This document shows positions 1 to 7,605 of a stretch of DNA of 9,281 nucleotides, piece after piece (position 1 is the first letter of the stretch; each line of letters starts with the position of its first letter). A program made the translations under genes and the position numbers. This DNA is from Bacteroidales bacterium (GTDB lineage: Bacteria > Bacteroidota > Bacteroidia > Bacteroidales > Dysgonomonadaceae): the NCBI GenBank assembly GCA_012841425.1, contig DUUR01000162.1, forward strand, positions 1-9,281, read 5' to 3'. The notes under the pieces were generated by a model. The model ran no database searches and was not told the origin of the DNA. It worked only from the letters and a program-made list of their open reading frames with translations.

Positions 1-713
1 ATATCGATGAGAGAAGCGTCTGCAAGATCGTCGCCATCGCTTAAAGCTTGGAGCTCACTAATAACTGGAGTCCACAATATATCACTATTAACTGGTTGTA
101 AGTTGGAAGCTGTAGCAGCTACCGTATCAGCTTCTGTTAATGACAGGTTGGTTGCATCTGTGCTGTTTTCTGCAATTGCAGCATTGTCTATTGTGCCCGA
201 GGCTGTTGTAGTAGAAGCTTCTGTTGTTCCTGCGACTGTTACAGTTGAGGGAAGACTATTAGCCCCAAACTCAAAGTCTACTGGTAAGGGCGGTGTACAG
301 GTGGCATCGTTACAAGCTTGTGCCCTTACATTTCCGATAACTGCAAAATTAGCTTTATCTGTAACCTTAATTCGCTGTTTAAATGTAACCGAATTTGTGA
401 ATGAGCCTATTTCCATTTGAAATATCTCGTCAAATTTAACGACTGCCTTTTTATCCGAAGCCTTAAATTCACCTACTAATTCACCTCCAGAAATATTGTC
501 GAATTCAATCATTGTAGGGTTTGGCCCCCCGTCGGGTATGTCAGTGTCATACATATACCAACCCTGATCAACAGTAGCCTTTGCTACTATATCAATTTCT
601 CCGTTACCTGCATCCTCTATCGAAAAATTCCACGCAATCGGATTCTGAGCAAAATTTGAAAATGTTGCCAGAAAAAATAGAGATAGAATTGGTAAAACTA
701 TTTTTTTGTTCAT
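1..713 (-). CDS. dsbD: DsbD-type thiol:disulfide interchange protein, amino-terminal part (cut by window start)
   Basis: Partial gene, 237 complete codons from ATG at 713-711 running off the left edge. DsbD proteins carry electrons from cytoplasmic thioredoxin across the inner membrane to periplasmic thiol proteins. Seen here: a signal peptide (residues 1 to about 22, cleavage after NFAQ), then an immunoglobulin-like DsbD-alpha domain (about 25-150) with the redox pair in ACNDATCTPP (Cys134, Cys139), the form usual in Bacteroidota. Next comes an Ala/Thr/Ser-rich linker (about 151-215). The visible end reads LWTPVISELQALSDGDDL, which in relatives sits just before the first membrane helix. The membrane and carboxy-terminal thioredoxin domains would lie outside the window. 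The start is the first ATG after an in-frame stop (TGA 21-19 bases upstream). The gene is transcribed away from katA with a 170-bp gap, so it is probably a separate unit. Family assignment is firm; the full domain set is inferred. Confidence 0.85.
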   Translation of the reverse strand, partial: MNKKIVLPILSLFFLATFSNFAQNPIAWNFSIEDAGNGEIDIVAKATVDQGWYMYDTDIPDGGPNPTMIEFDNISGGELVGEFKASDKKAVVKFDEIFQMEIGSFTNSVTFKQRIKVTDKANFAVIGNVRAQACNDATCTPPLPVDFEFGANSLPSTVTVAGTTEASTTTASGTIDNAAIAENSTDATNLSLTEADTVAATASNLQPVNSDILWTPVISELQALSDGDDLADASLID

Positions 714-743
714 GTCGCTATCTTTTTGTAATCAAATAAGTTT

Positions 744-751
744 CAAAGATA
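744..751 (-). promoter_or_regulatory. Candidate Bacteroidota -7 promoter element for dsbD
   Basis: On the minus strand this reads TATCTTTG, a full match to the Bacteroidota -7 consensus TAnnTTTG, 30 bases upstream of the dsbD ATG. No convincing -33 TTTG lies at the usual distance of about 19 bases; a TTTG 9 bases upstream is too close. Its position suits a short leader. Not tested. Confidence 0.45.
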
Positions 752-831
752 ATAAAAAAGCAAATCTACCCGATCATTCGGATAGATGCAATTAAATGAG
801 ATTAAATTGTTTTATGAACAGTTATAACATT

Positions 832-861
832 AAAGGGGAAGATAATGTTTTCTCCCCCTTT
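832..861 (-). terminator. Hairpin downstream of katA, likely terminator of the perR-katA transcript
   Basis: In minus-strand RNA, AAAGGGGGAG pairs with CTTCCCCUUU over ten base pairs (one G-U) around a ten-base loop. In plus-strand RNA the same position is an A-C mismatch, so pairing favours the minus-strand transcript. It begins 22 bases past the katA stop codon. There is an A tract before the stem and only a three-base U end after it, so termination may be weak or act through RNA end protection. Confidence 0.5.
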
Positions 862-883
862 GATATACGATATAAGTTAGAAC

Positions 884-2392
884 TTATTCTATGCCAGCTT
901 TTTCATATGATATGCCAAGAGCATCAGCAACCCCTCTTCCGTATGCAGGATCTGCTTTATAGCAGTTGTTGATATGACGAATTTTTATTATTTCATCACT
1001 GTCACCCATGTTACGTGCAGTATTACCAAACAAACGCTGTTGAGCTTCATGATCCATCAATCTGAACAACTTACCTGGTTGCTCGTAGTAATTGTCGTCA
1101 TCCTCGCGGAAGTCCCAACGCTTAATGTCGCCATTTACTTTCTCAACAGGCTCATTATGCTCGGGTTGCTCATTCCATACACTATAGCTGTTGGGCTCGT
1201 AGTGAAGAGTAGCACCATGATTACCATCTACTCGCATTTGTCCGTCGCGATGGAACGAATTGTAACTTCCATCTGTTACACCCTTTGGTTGGTTTACAGG
1301 GATTTGATGATGATTTACCCCAAGTCGATAGCGCTGCGCATCACCATACGAGAAAAGTCTACCCTGTAGCATTCTGTCAGGAGAAAAACTAATTCCTGGA
1401 ACCACATTAGCAGGATTAAAAGCTGCTTGTTCAACATCCTGAAAATAGTTGTCCGGATTACGGTTCAGTTCAAATTCTCCAACAGGGATTAGTGGAAAAT
1501 CGCCTTTGTACCAAACTTTTGTAAGATCAAACGGATTGTAAGGCATATTATTAGCCTGCTCCTCAGTCATAATTTGAATGTACAATTTCCATTTAGGGAA
1601 GTTGCCATTTCCAATTGCCTCAAACAGGTCGCGCTGGTGGCTCTCACGATCATGTCCAACAATTTCAGCTGCTTCAGCATCCGTGAGGTACTCAATGCCT
1701 TGTTGTGTTACAAAGTGAAATTTCACCCAATGTCTAACATTATCTGCATTAATAAAGCTGTATGTATGACTTCCAAAACCATGCATGTGGCGATAACTGC
1801 GAGGTATACCTCTGTCGCTCATTGTAATTGTGACCTGATGTAGTGCTTCAGGCAAGCTCGACCAGAAATCCCAGTTGTTATTTGGACTTCTCAAGTTTGT
1901 ATAAGGATCACGCTTAACAGCATGGTTTAGATCTGGGAATTTTAACGGATCGCGGAAAAAGAATACAGGTGTATTATTTCCTACAAGGTCCCAGTTGCCC
2001 TCTTCTGTATAAAATTTCATTGCAAAACCACGAATATCACGCTCGGCATCTGCGGCACCTCTTTCTCCGGCAACGGTTGAGAAGCGTACAAACATATCTG
2101 CTTCTTTGCCAATTTCGGAGAATATTTTTGCTTTTGTATACTGAGTAATATCGTGTGTTACTCTAAAAGTACCAAATGCGCCAGAGCCTTTAGCATGCAT
2201 TCGCCTTTCCGGAATCACTTCACGATCGAAGTGAGCTAGTTTTTCTAAAAACCAAACATCCTGGAGCATCATAGGTCCACGAGGTCCGGCTGTCATAGAA
2301 TCCTGATTATTGCCTACCGGTGCACCGGCAACAGTGGTTAGCTTTTGCTGGTTCTTTTTGTCTTTCTGTTTTTTAATTTCCTCTGCGTTCAT
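884..2392 (-). CDS. katA: Haem catalase (clade 3, small subunit)
   Basis: Complete 502-residue monofunctional catalase that converts hydrogen peroxide to water and oxygen. The length is normal for the small-subunit, NADPH-binding clade 3 group, with no carboxy-terminal flavodoxin-like extension. Active-site signature [17 protein letters not shown] holds the catalytic His66; DLVGNNTP holds the distal Asn139; RLFSYGDAQ holds the proximal haem ligand Tyr349. The spacing of these three residues matches animal catalases exactly (His to Asn 73, His to Tyr 283). No signal peptide is visible; the Lys/Gln-rich start suggests a cytoplasmic enzyme. The gene lies 41 bp downstream of perR on the same strand with no clear promoter between them, so it is most likely co-transcribed and repressed by that regulator until peroxide appears. 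A hairpin follows the stop codon. Identification is firm. Confidence 0.96.
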   Translation of the reverse strand: MNAEEIKKQKDKKNQQKLTTVAGAPVGNNQDSMTAGPRGPMMLQDVWFLEKLAHFDREVIPERRMHAKGSGAFGTFRVTHDITQYTKAKIFSEIGKEADMFVRFSTVAGERGAADAERDIRGFAMKFYTEEGNWDLVGNNTPVFFFRDPLKFPDLNHAVKRDPYTNLRSPNNNWDFWSSLPEALHQVTITMSDRGIPRSYRHMHGFGSHTYSFINADNVRHWVKFHFVTQQGIEYLTDAEAAEIVGHDRESHQRDLFEAIGNGNFPKWKLYIQIMTEEQANNMPYNPFDLTKVWYKGDFPLIPVGEFELNRNPDNYFQDVEQAAFNPANVVPGISFSPDRMLQGRLFSYGDAQRYRLGVNHHQIPVNQPKGVTDGSYNSFHRDGQMRVDGNHGATLHYEPNSYSVWNEQPEHNEPVEKVNGDIKRWDFREDDDNYYEQPGKLFRLMDHEAQQRLFGNTARNMGDSDEIIKIRHINNCYKADPAYGRGVADALGISYEKAGIE

Positions 2393-2433
2393 AAAATTAA
2401 TTTAATTGTTTGTTCAAAAAACTTTTGGGTTCT

Positions 2434-2850
2434 CTATTTTAAATATCTACCGCTGATATTCACTTTAATAGATTCTATTTCGAGATTTGGTATAGAATTA
2501 TTTTTAAAGAATTCTTTTAATAAACGATCAAGGTCTGTATTTACATAATCCTCAATTTTATTATTGTTGCTTGTGTAAATATGATGATGATCTTCAATAA
2601 TGCTGTCATATCTTGTGACATCATCTGTATTAGCAAACTTCGCAATAACTCCCTTTTCTACCAACGTATCAAGTGTTTTATATATTGTACCAACCGATAT
2701 ATTTGGGTTCTTTTTATGCACCGTATCAATTATCTGCTGTACTGTAGGATGGTTCTTAAGCGAATGCAGAGCTTTTAATATAATCACTCTTTGAGGTGTA
2801 ATCTTAAGACCTTCGCTTTTTAATTTATCTAGTATTTTATCTGTCTGCAT
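2434..2850 (-). CDS. perR: PerR/Fur-family peroxide-responsive repressor without cysteines
   Basis: 138-residue Fur-superfamily repressor. The winged helix includes GLKITPQRVIILKAL and the recognition region NISVGTIYKTLDTL. Aligned by eye to Bacillus PerR, the five regulatory metal ligands are all present with the same spacing: His34, Asp82, His88, His90 and Asp101 (Bacillus His37, Asp85, His91, His93, Asp104). Asp at the second position is the PerR-type rather than Fur-type residue, which supports peroxide sensing by iron-catalysed histidine oxidation. The four structural-zinc cysteines are missing: Thr93 and Asn96 replace the first CxxC, the carboxy-terminal CxxC is absent, and the whole protein has no cysteine. 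It is first gene of an operon with katA, its likely target, and is probably autoregulated through inverted repeats just upstream. Fold is certain; the peroxide role rests on metal ligands and context. Confidence 0.88.
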   Translation of the reverse strand: MQTDKILDKLKSEGLKITPQRVIILKALHSLKNHPTVQQIIDTVHKKNPNISVGTIYKTLDTLVEKGVIAKFANTDDVTRYDSIIEDHHHIYTSNNNKIEDYVNTDLDRLLKEFFKNNSIPNLEIESIKVNISGRYLK

Positions 2851-2881
2851 TAAATAGTCTGTGTTTTAAATAAATCTTAAA

Positions 2882-2896
2882 TAAGAATCATTAGTA
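2882..2896. promoter_or_regulatory. Candidate PerR/Fur-type operator 1 upstream of perR-katA
   Basis: TAAGAATCATTAGTA matches the 7-1-7 Fur/PerR inverted-repeat pattern (TGATAATnATTATCA) at 10 of 14 defined positions, with a perfect AATnATT core. It is centred about 40 bases upstream of the perR start codon, where a repressor would block transcription. TAAG at its left and CTTA at 2897-2900 also form a wider inverted repeat. Function is inferred. Confidence 0.45.
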
Positions 2897-2913
2897 CTTA
2901 GAACGTATTATCC

Positions 2914-2941
2914 CATAAGAATGTTCATCACTTATGATGAA
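2914..2941. promoter_or_regulatory. Candidate operator 2: overlapping inverted repeats upstream of perR-katA
   Basis: Two overlapping symmetries are seen. CATAAG (2914-2919) and CTTATG (2931-2936) are perfect arms around 11 bases. TTCATCA (2924-2930) and TGATGAA (2935-2941) are perfect 7-base arms around CTTA. The segment 2916-2934 matches operator 1 (2882-2900) at 14 of 19 bases and lies 34 bp from it, so this looks like a second copy of the same site. Which regulator binds is not known; PerR is the obvious candidate. Confidence 0.4.
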
Positions 2942-3021
2942 AATAATATATGTTATATTAAGAGCATGAAAAAAATATATAAATAGTAGTGTGTAATTAT
3001 TTAATTAGGAAGAAGGAAAAG

Positions 3022-3043
3022 TTTTCAACATCTTTGTTAATAA
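3022..3043. other. DnaA-box-like pair upstream of dnaB
   Basis: TTTTCAACA (3022-3030) matches the DnaA box TTATCCACA at 7 of 9 positions. TGTTAATAA (3035-3043) matches the opposite orientation, TGTGGATAA, at 7 of 9, four bases away. They face each other in front of the replicative helicase gene. In such AT-rich DNA partial matches arise easily, so this is suggestive only. Confidence 0.25.
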
Positions 3044-3069
3044 CTTTTGTGTAACTATCATTCATAAAA

Positions 3070-3102
3070 TTGGGTATAAAAGTAAATTACTGTCTAACTT
3101 TA
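3070..3102 (+). promoter_or_regulatory. Candidate dnaB promoter
   Basis: TTG at 3070-3072 and TAACTTTA at 3095-3102 resemble the Bacteroidota -33 and -7 elements; the -7 matches TAnnTTTG at five of its six fixed positions, and the spacer is 22 bases, slightly long. It would give a leader of about 20 bases before the dnaB ATG at 3130. The leader is A-rich (ATTAAAGATAAAACG) with no Shine-Dalgarno sequence, as is usual in this phylum. Confidence 0.35.
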
Positions 3103-3129
3103 CAGACATTAAAGATAAAACGTAAATAA

Positions 3130-4665
3130 ATGGAGAAACAGAGAAGAAAGTCTTCAGTAAAAGTTGTAGAGAAAACTGTCACAGCCCCCGAAATTGGCAA
3201 ATTACCACCTCAAGCAAGAGAGCTAGAAGAAGCTGTTTTAGGCGCTTTGATGCTAGAAAAAGATGCTTATTCAATTGTTGGCGAGATATTAAGGCCCGAG
3301 AGTTTTTACGATCCCACCCATCAACTTGTATATGGTGCTATTCAAGGATTGTCTATGCAGCAAAAGCCTGTTGATGTGCTCACTGTTGTTGAAGAGCTTA
3401 AGCGAAGAGGCGAGCTGGAGCCAGCTGGCGGGGCTTTGTATATAGCAGAACTATCAGAAAAAGTTGCATCAGCTGCCCATATTGAGTACCATTCACGTAT
3501 TATTGCACAGAAATATCTTGCTCGTGAATTAATATCATTCTCGTCAGAGATTTCTCAAAATGCATTTGATGAAACAGTTGACGTAGATGATCTTATGCAA
3601 GAAACAGAAGGAAAGCTATTTGAAATCTCGCAACGAAATGTAAAAAAAGATGTTATCCAGATCAACCCTGTTATTAAAGAAGCGTTAGAAAACATTCAGA
3701 TAGCAGCAAACAGGAAAGACGGAATGAGTGGTCTCCCTACTGGTTTTAAAGAGCTAGATATTCTAACCTCAGGTTGGCAAAAATCAGATTTAGTAATTAT
3801 AGCTGCAAGGCCTGCAATGGGTAAAACAGCATTAGTTCTTTCAATGGCAAAGAATATAGCTCTCGATTTTGAGCAACCTATTGCAATTTTTTCTCTCGAG
3901 ATGTCTAATGTTCAGTTGGTGAACAGATTAATTGTAAATGTCTGTCAGATAAAGGGCGAGAGTATAAAGAGCGGTCGCTTGTCAGATGATGAATGGGAGC
4001 GTCTAGACAAAAATCATAAGTTGCTATACAATTCGCCCATTTATATAGATGATACACCTAGCTTATCGGTCTTTGAACTTAGAACAAAAGCCAGACGTCT
4101 AGTTAGAGAATTTAATGTTAAAGCTATCATTATAGACTACCTTCAGTTGATGAATGCCAGTGGCATGAGTTTTGGAAGTCGTGAACAAGAAGTAAGTATG
4201 ATTTCACGTTCTCTTAAAGGTTTGGCAAAAGAGTTGAATATTCCAATCATTGCACTATCGCAGTTAAATCGTGGAGTTGAGAGTCGTGTTGGTAACGAAG
4301 GTAAACGTCCTCAACTATCAGACCTCCGTGAGTCTGGTGCAATTGAGCAGGATGCCGATATAGTGTGCTTTATTCACCGACCTGAGTATTATAGAATTAC
4401 AGAAGATGAAAATGGAAATTCTTTGGTTGGTATTGCAGAAATTATTATAGCAAAACATCGTAATGGTCCCACTGGTATAGCGCAAATGAAATTTGATAAT
4501 GAATATGCAAGATTTCAAAACATTGATGAGTTTGCTGTTGGGCGCAACTATGTTGAGCTACCCTCTAGGATGAATAAAAACACTAAATCTTCTGATTCTA
4601 ATGGAGATACATCTTCCGTCTCGTCAGACTTCTTATCAAACAATAAAGACCCATTGCCGTTTTAA
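3130..4665 (+). CDS. dnaB: Replicative DNA helicase DnaB
   Basis: 511-residue hexameric 5'-3' helicase that unwinds DNA ahead of the replisome and recruits primase. The amino-terminal domain (about 25-130) opens with KLPPQARELEEAVLGALML. After a linker helix, the RecA-like domain (about 200-470) carries Walker A ARPAMGKT (226-233, Lys232, Thr233), the catalytic-base region SLEMS (255-259), Walker B KAIIIDYLQL (331-340, Asp336), the SQLNRGVE segment (377-384) and the conserved DLRESGAIEQDADIV run (398-412). The first Walker A glycine is Ala, which I believe is common in this phylum. There is no intein. The tail (about 475-511) is Ser/Asn-rich and probably disordered. The gene stands alone: divergent from perR, and 183 bp before the next gene. 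Length and motifs are normal and the assignment is firm. Confidence 0.97.
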   Translation: MEKQRRKSSVKVVEKTVTAPEIGKLPPQARELEEAVLGALMLEKDAYSIVGEILRPESFYDPTHQLVYGAIQGLSMQQKPVDVLTVVEELKRRGELEPAGGALYIAELSEKVASAAHIEYHSRIIAQKYLARELISFSSEISQNAFDETVDVDDLMQETEGKLFEISQRNVKKDVIQINPVIKEALENIQIAANRKDGMSGLPTGFKELDILTSGWQKSDLVIIAARPAMGKTALVLSMAKNIALDFEQPIAIFSLEMSNVQLVNRLIVNVCQIKGESIKSGRLSDDEWERLDKNHKLLYNSPIYIDDTPSLSVFELRTKARRLVREFNVKAIIIDYLQLMNASGMSFGSREQEVSMISRSLKGLAKELNIPIIALSQLNRGVESRVGNEGKRPQLSDLRESGAIEQDADIVCFIHRPEYYRITEDENGNSLVGIAEIIIAKHRNGPTGIAQMKFDNEYARFQNIDEFAVGRNYVELPSRMNKNTKSSDSNGDTSSVSSDFLSNNKDPLPF

Positions 4666-4795
4666 GGATAGCAAGTCCGTAGCATGTGTTGTAATACTCT
4701 TGAAATAGAACCATAATTGTGTTTAAATTGTTCTAAATACTGTCAAACAGTAAGTAAGATGTATTATCTAACAACATAATTGTAAATAATATTGC

Positions 4796-4803
4796 TAATT
4801 TTG
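4796..4803 (+). promoter_or_regulatory. Candidate -7 promoter element of the LysM-protein/barrel operon
   Basis: TAATTTTG is a full match to the Bacteroidota -7 consensus TAnnTTTG, 45 bases upstream of the ATG at 4849. A TTG at 4780-4782 is closer than the usual -33 spacing. The rest of the 183-bp gap after dnaB shows no terminator with a U tract. It contains a short palindrome ACTGTCAAACAGT (4738-4750) and two direct copies of CATAATTGT (4712-4720 and 4775-4783) with no known role. Confidence 0.5.
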
Positions 4804-4848
4804 TGCGTTAAAAATTGTATACAACAGTTCTTATAAATATATTCAAAA

Positions 4849-6876
4849 ATGGTCAACTCCCGATTAATGAGCAAGATACTCTCCTTCGTGTTTTTGTTCT
4901 TTCTATTGCTTAATAACATCGAAGCACAAACTTTGCCGTACGAGACAGTTACAGTAGAAGGTAAGTCTTTTTACAAATACAGAGTGCAGTCTGGAGAAGG
5001 ATTATATGCCATATCACGCACATTCTCTGTTTCCGTAGCCGATATTATAAGGAGCAATCCAGGTTCTAACCAAGGTTTACAAAATGGTCAAGAGTTACTA
5101 ATACCCGTTGCAGGAAATATTGCAACTACAGAAAACGACGGAACTTCTTCAAATCTTATACCATTAAGCTCAGCAACTCCAACTGCTAATCAAGGAGTAC
5201 CAGTAGATCAGAACATTAATTTCAATCACACTGTAGTAAGTGGAGAAACAGTTTATAGTATATCTAAAATGTATAATGCCTCAGTTGATGATATTTATAG
5301 ATTGAACCCATTGGCTAAGGAAGGAATAGGAGTTGGAGAGGTATTGATAATCCCTCAAAGAAGAGTAATAAGTGAAGTAAAAGAAGAAAATTATCGTTAC
5401 CACACAATTCTTCCCCAAGAGACACTTTATTCAGTTTCAAAAACATACTCGCTTAAGCCCGAGGATATTATGGTGGCAAATCCTGGTCTTTCAGTAGAAA
5501 CATTTCAGATAGGTAAAACAATACGAGTGCCTTTCTTTGAATCCTACCAGGTAATTACTCCTTATGAGACTCAAACAACAGAAATAACACATAAAGTAAA
5601 CAGAGGAGAAACTCTTTATAGCATTTCTCGCAGATATAGTGTAGAAATAGATGCAATTATAAACGAAAATCCTATGCTTGCTGGAGGGTTAAAGCCAAAT
5701 ATGGAGCTAATAATTCCAGTTAAGCGAAGCTCACTTGAGGCCACCACCGAGCGTATAGAAAATGATATAAACAGCATACTTAATCAACGGCCAAGCCCAG
5801 AGCGGGTTGGAGTAAATAAGATTGGACTGTTGCTGCCCTTATTAGATGAAACCGGAGGTGCTCACTTAAGGTTACAAGAATATTATGAAGGGTTTTTACT
5901 TGCTGTAGAAGAGATGCAAAAGAGAGGTGCTAATCTAGAACTTTATGTCTTCGAGATAGGAAAAGGCAATGATACAAAAAAGCTAGAGAGCTTGCTGCAG
6001 ACTCTAGAAATACAATCGCTTAACTTAATAATCGGGGGGGTTAACGATGCTCAGATAAGAATCTTATCCAACTTCTCTAAAGAGCGCAATATAAAATATG
6101 TTGTTCCATTTTCTCAGAGCAATGGCGAAATACTAAATAACGGTAATATATTTCAGGTAAATCCTCTACCCAAATCACAACTTGATAAAGCATCAGTAGC
6201 CTTTATAAATAATTTTAGAAATGCTAATATTATTTTTGCTAGTGGAGGGCAAAACGATAAGATGGATTTCCTTTCTGAACTTCAGAGCAATTTAAGAAGT
6301 AGCAATATTAACTACGAAACTATTAGTATTACAAGCACACTAGATAGCTCTCTTCTTTCATTACTGAAAACAACAGGTGAAAATATAATCATACCAACCA
6401 GCGGCGATATGAATACGCTTACAAGTCTAATTGAAGAACTGAAAGAGGTTGAGGAAACAAATCCAGAGCTTCAAATTCGTCTTTTCGGATATCCCGAGTG
6501 GCAAACATATAATAGTCTTAAAAATGACTACCACCATTTTGGGACATATATATATTCGCCCTTTTTTGTTAATGAGAATAGCAATGATGTGAAAGCGTTT
6601 AAAGATAAATTCCATAAATGGTATGATAGAAATCTATTAGATACCAATCCTGGGTATGGAATGTGGGGATACGATACGGGACTGTTTTTCTTAACTGCCA
6701 TACAGCAATATGGGGCTAACTTCGAGCAAAATGTAGATAGAGTGAAAGTCAATTCTCTTCAGTTTCCCTTTAACTTCGAACGACTTAGTAATTGGGGTGG
6801 ATTCTTCAATACTGGCCTCTATCTCATTAATTATGATACCAATGGAAGAGTAACAAAAATGGATATAAGTAGATGA
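4849..6876 (+). CDS. Secreted protein with four LysM domains and a type I periplasmic-binding fold
   Basis: 675-residue periplasmic protein. A signal peptide (to about residue 27, cleavage after NIEAQ) is followed by four LysM peptidoglycan-binding repeats at about 43-87, 126-169, 183-228 and 246-291. Each has the RGETLYSISRRY-like start and an NP...IIPV-like end. A linker (292-320) leads to a type I periplasmic-binding domain (about 322-675, opening NKIGLLLPLLDE) like those of branched-chain amino-acid binding proteins. LysM domains should hold it on the cell wall; the ligand of the binding domain is unknown, and in related envelope proteins this fold often binds another protein instead of a nutrient. 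No transporter permease is adjacent. Met7 (4867) could be the true start, since it gives a more compact signal peptide. It overlaps the next gene by 4 bp. A run of seven G (6034-6040) lies in frame within the binding domain. Confidence 0.88.
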   Translation: MVNSRLMSKILSFVFLFFLLLNNIEAQTLPYETVTVEGKSFYKYRVQSGEGLYAISRTFSVSVADIIRSNPGSNQGLQNGQELLIPVAGNIATTENDGTSSNLIPLSSATPTANQGVPVDQNINFNHTVVSGETVYSISKMYNASVDDIYRLNPLAKEGIGVGEVLIIPQRRVISEVKEENYRYHTILPQETLYSVSKTYSLKPEDIMVANPGLSVETFQIGKTIRVPFFESYQVITPYETQTTEITHKVNRGETLYSISRRYSVEIDAIINENPMLAGGLKPNMELIIPVKRSSLEATTERIENDINSILNQRPSPERVGVNKIGLLLPLLDETGGAHLRLQEYYEGFLLAVEEMQKRGANLELYVFEIGKGNDTKKLESLLQTLEIQSLNLIIGGVNDAQIRILSNFSKERNIKYVVPFSQSNGEILNNGNIFQVNPLPKSQLDKASVAFINNFRNANIIFASGGQNDKMDFLSELQSNLRSSNINYETISITSTLDSSLLSLLKTTGENIIIPTSGDMNTLTSLIEELKEVEETNPELQIRLFGYPEWQTYNSLKNDYHHFGTYIYSPFFVNENSNDVKAFKDKFHKWYDRNLLDTNPGYGMWGYDTGLFFLTAIQQYGANFEQNVDRVKVNSLQFPFNFERLSNWGGFFNTGLYLINYDTNGRVTKMDISR

Positions 6877-7568
6877 AACACTTTATTTTAGCTTTAATAA
6901 TTTCATTCATAAGCATCACTAGTTTATATTCTCAAAAAAAAGTATTTGATAACGAGCTATATATAGGAGTTGGTGGAGGAGCCTATGCCTCAAGTGTAGA
7001 TTTTGTGCCAAGTATTCCACAGAATCAAAAAATCGACTTCTTCGGTGGGGTGTCAGCAAAGTATATTACTCAAAATCACCTTGGCCTAATTATTGAAGCT
7101 AATTATTCGCGCCGAGGTTGGGAAGAGGAATATGACTCTGAGTCTGATTTTTCATACAGCAGAACTTTAAATTATCTAGAAGTGCCATTTATGACCCATA
7201 TATACTTCGGAGATAAAGCTCGTTTTATAATTAATGTTGGTCCGCAGATCAGTTTTTTATTAAACGACAAGCAGAGTATGAGTAGTGCACTTGCTTCAGA
7301 CGTTGAAGCACGCCAAGCGATAGACCCTGATGCTCCCATTGGTGTTCAGTATAGCCCATTCAGCGAGCTAAACAGATTCGATTATGGAATAGTGGGTGGA
7401 GTGGGTATGACACTGCAAACAGGGATTGGAAATTTTGACCTCGAAGGACGTTACTATTTTGGGTTGGGAGATGTTTTCGAAAGTCGCCGTAGTAAAAATT
7501 CATATTTCGGGCGCTCCGCCCATCGTTTAATTGAAGCCAAACTCACCTATTACATAAAAGCTAGATAA
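6873..7568 (+). CDS. Outer-membrane beta-barrel protein, PorT-like family
   Basis: 231 residues. A signal peptide (1 to about 21, cleavage after SLYSQ) precedes alternating hydrophobic/polar strands typical of an eight-to-ten-strand barrel: ELYIGVGGGAYAS, HLGLIIEANYSRRGW, TLNYLEVPFMTHIYFG, ARFIINVGPQISFLL, FDYGIVGGVGMTLQTG, FDLEGRYYFGLGDVF, and a final strand HRLIEAKLTYYIKAR. The LNYLEVPF...GPQISFLL pairing is typical of the PorT-like outer-membrane barrel family of Bacteroidota. The name covers many paralogues, so a role in type IX secretion is not implied. Its ATG lies inside the stop region of the LysM gene (ATGA), so the two are translationally coupled and their products probably work together, one at the wall and one in the outer membrane. 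Family fairly sure; function unknown. Confidence 0.8.
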   Translation: MKHFILALIISFISITSLYSQKKVFDNELYIGVGGGAYASSVDFVPSIPQNQKIDFFGGVSAKYITQNHLGLIIEANYSRRGWEEEYDSESDFSYSRTLNYLEVPFMTHIYFGDKARFIINVGPQISFLLNDKQSMSSALASDVEARQAIDPDAPIGVQYSPFSELNRFDYGIVGGVGMTLQTGIGNFDLEGRYYFGLGDVFESRRSKNSYFGRSAHRLIEAKLTYYIKAR

Positions 7569-7605
7569 AAAATTTGCCTGCTTTCGTCCCTACCTAATAC
7601 ATGAC

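Noticed and set aside
7..420. Open plus-strand frame of 137 codons at the left edge
   Set aside because: It is antisense to the dsbD amino-terminal domain, whose signal peptide and CNDATC motif are clear; the frame is Val/Ala/Ser-rich and resembles no family.
974..1843. Open plus-strand frames inside the catalase region
   Set aside because: They are antisense to katA, which has every catalase motif; they have no recognisable domain or leader.
4738..4750. Palindrome ACTGTCAAACAGT after dnaB as a terminator
   Set aside because: The stem has only five base pairs, it lies 70 bases past the stop codon, and no U tract follows.
6034..6040. Frameshift at the G run
   Set aside because: The reading frame and periplasmic-binding fold continue normally on both sides.
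6427..6752. Two overlapping minus-strand frames inside the periplasmic-binding domain
   Set aside because: They are shadows of a well-supported plus-strand gene and lack domain features.
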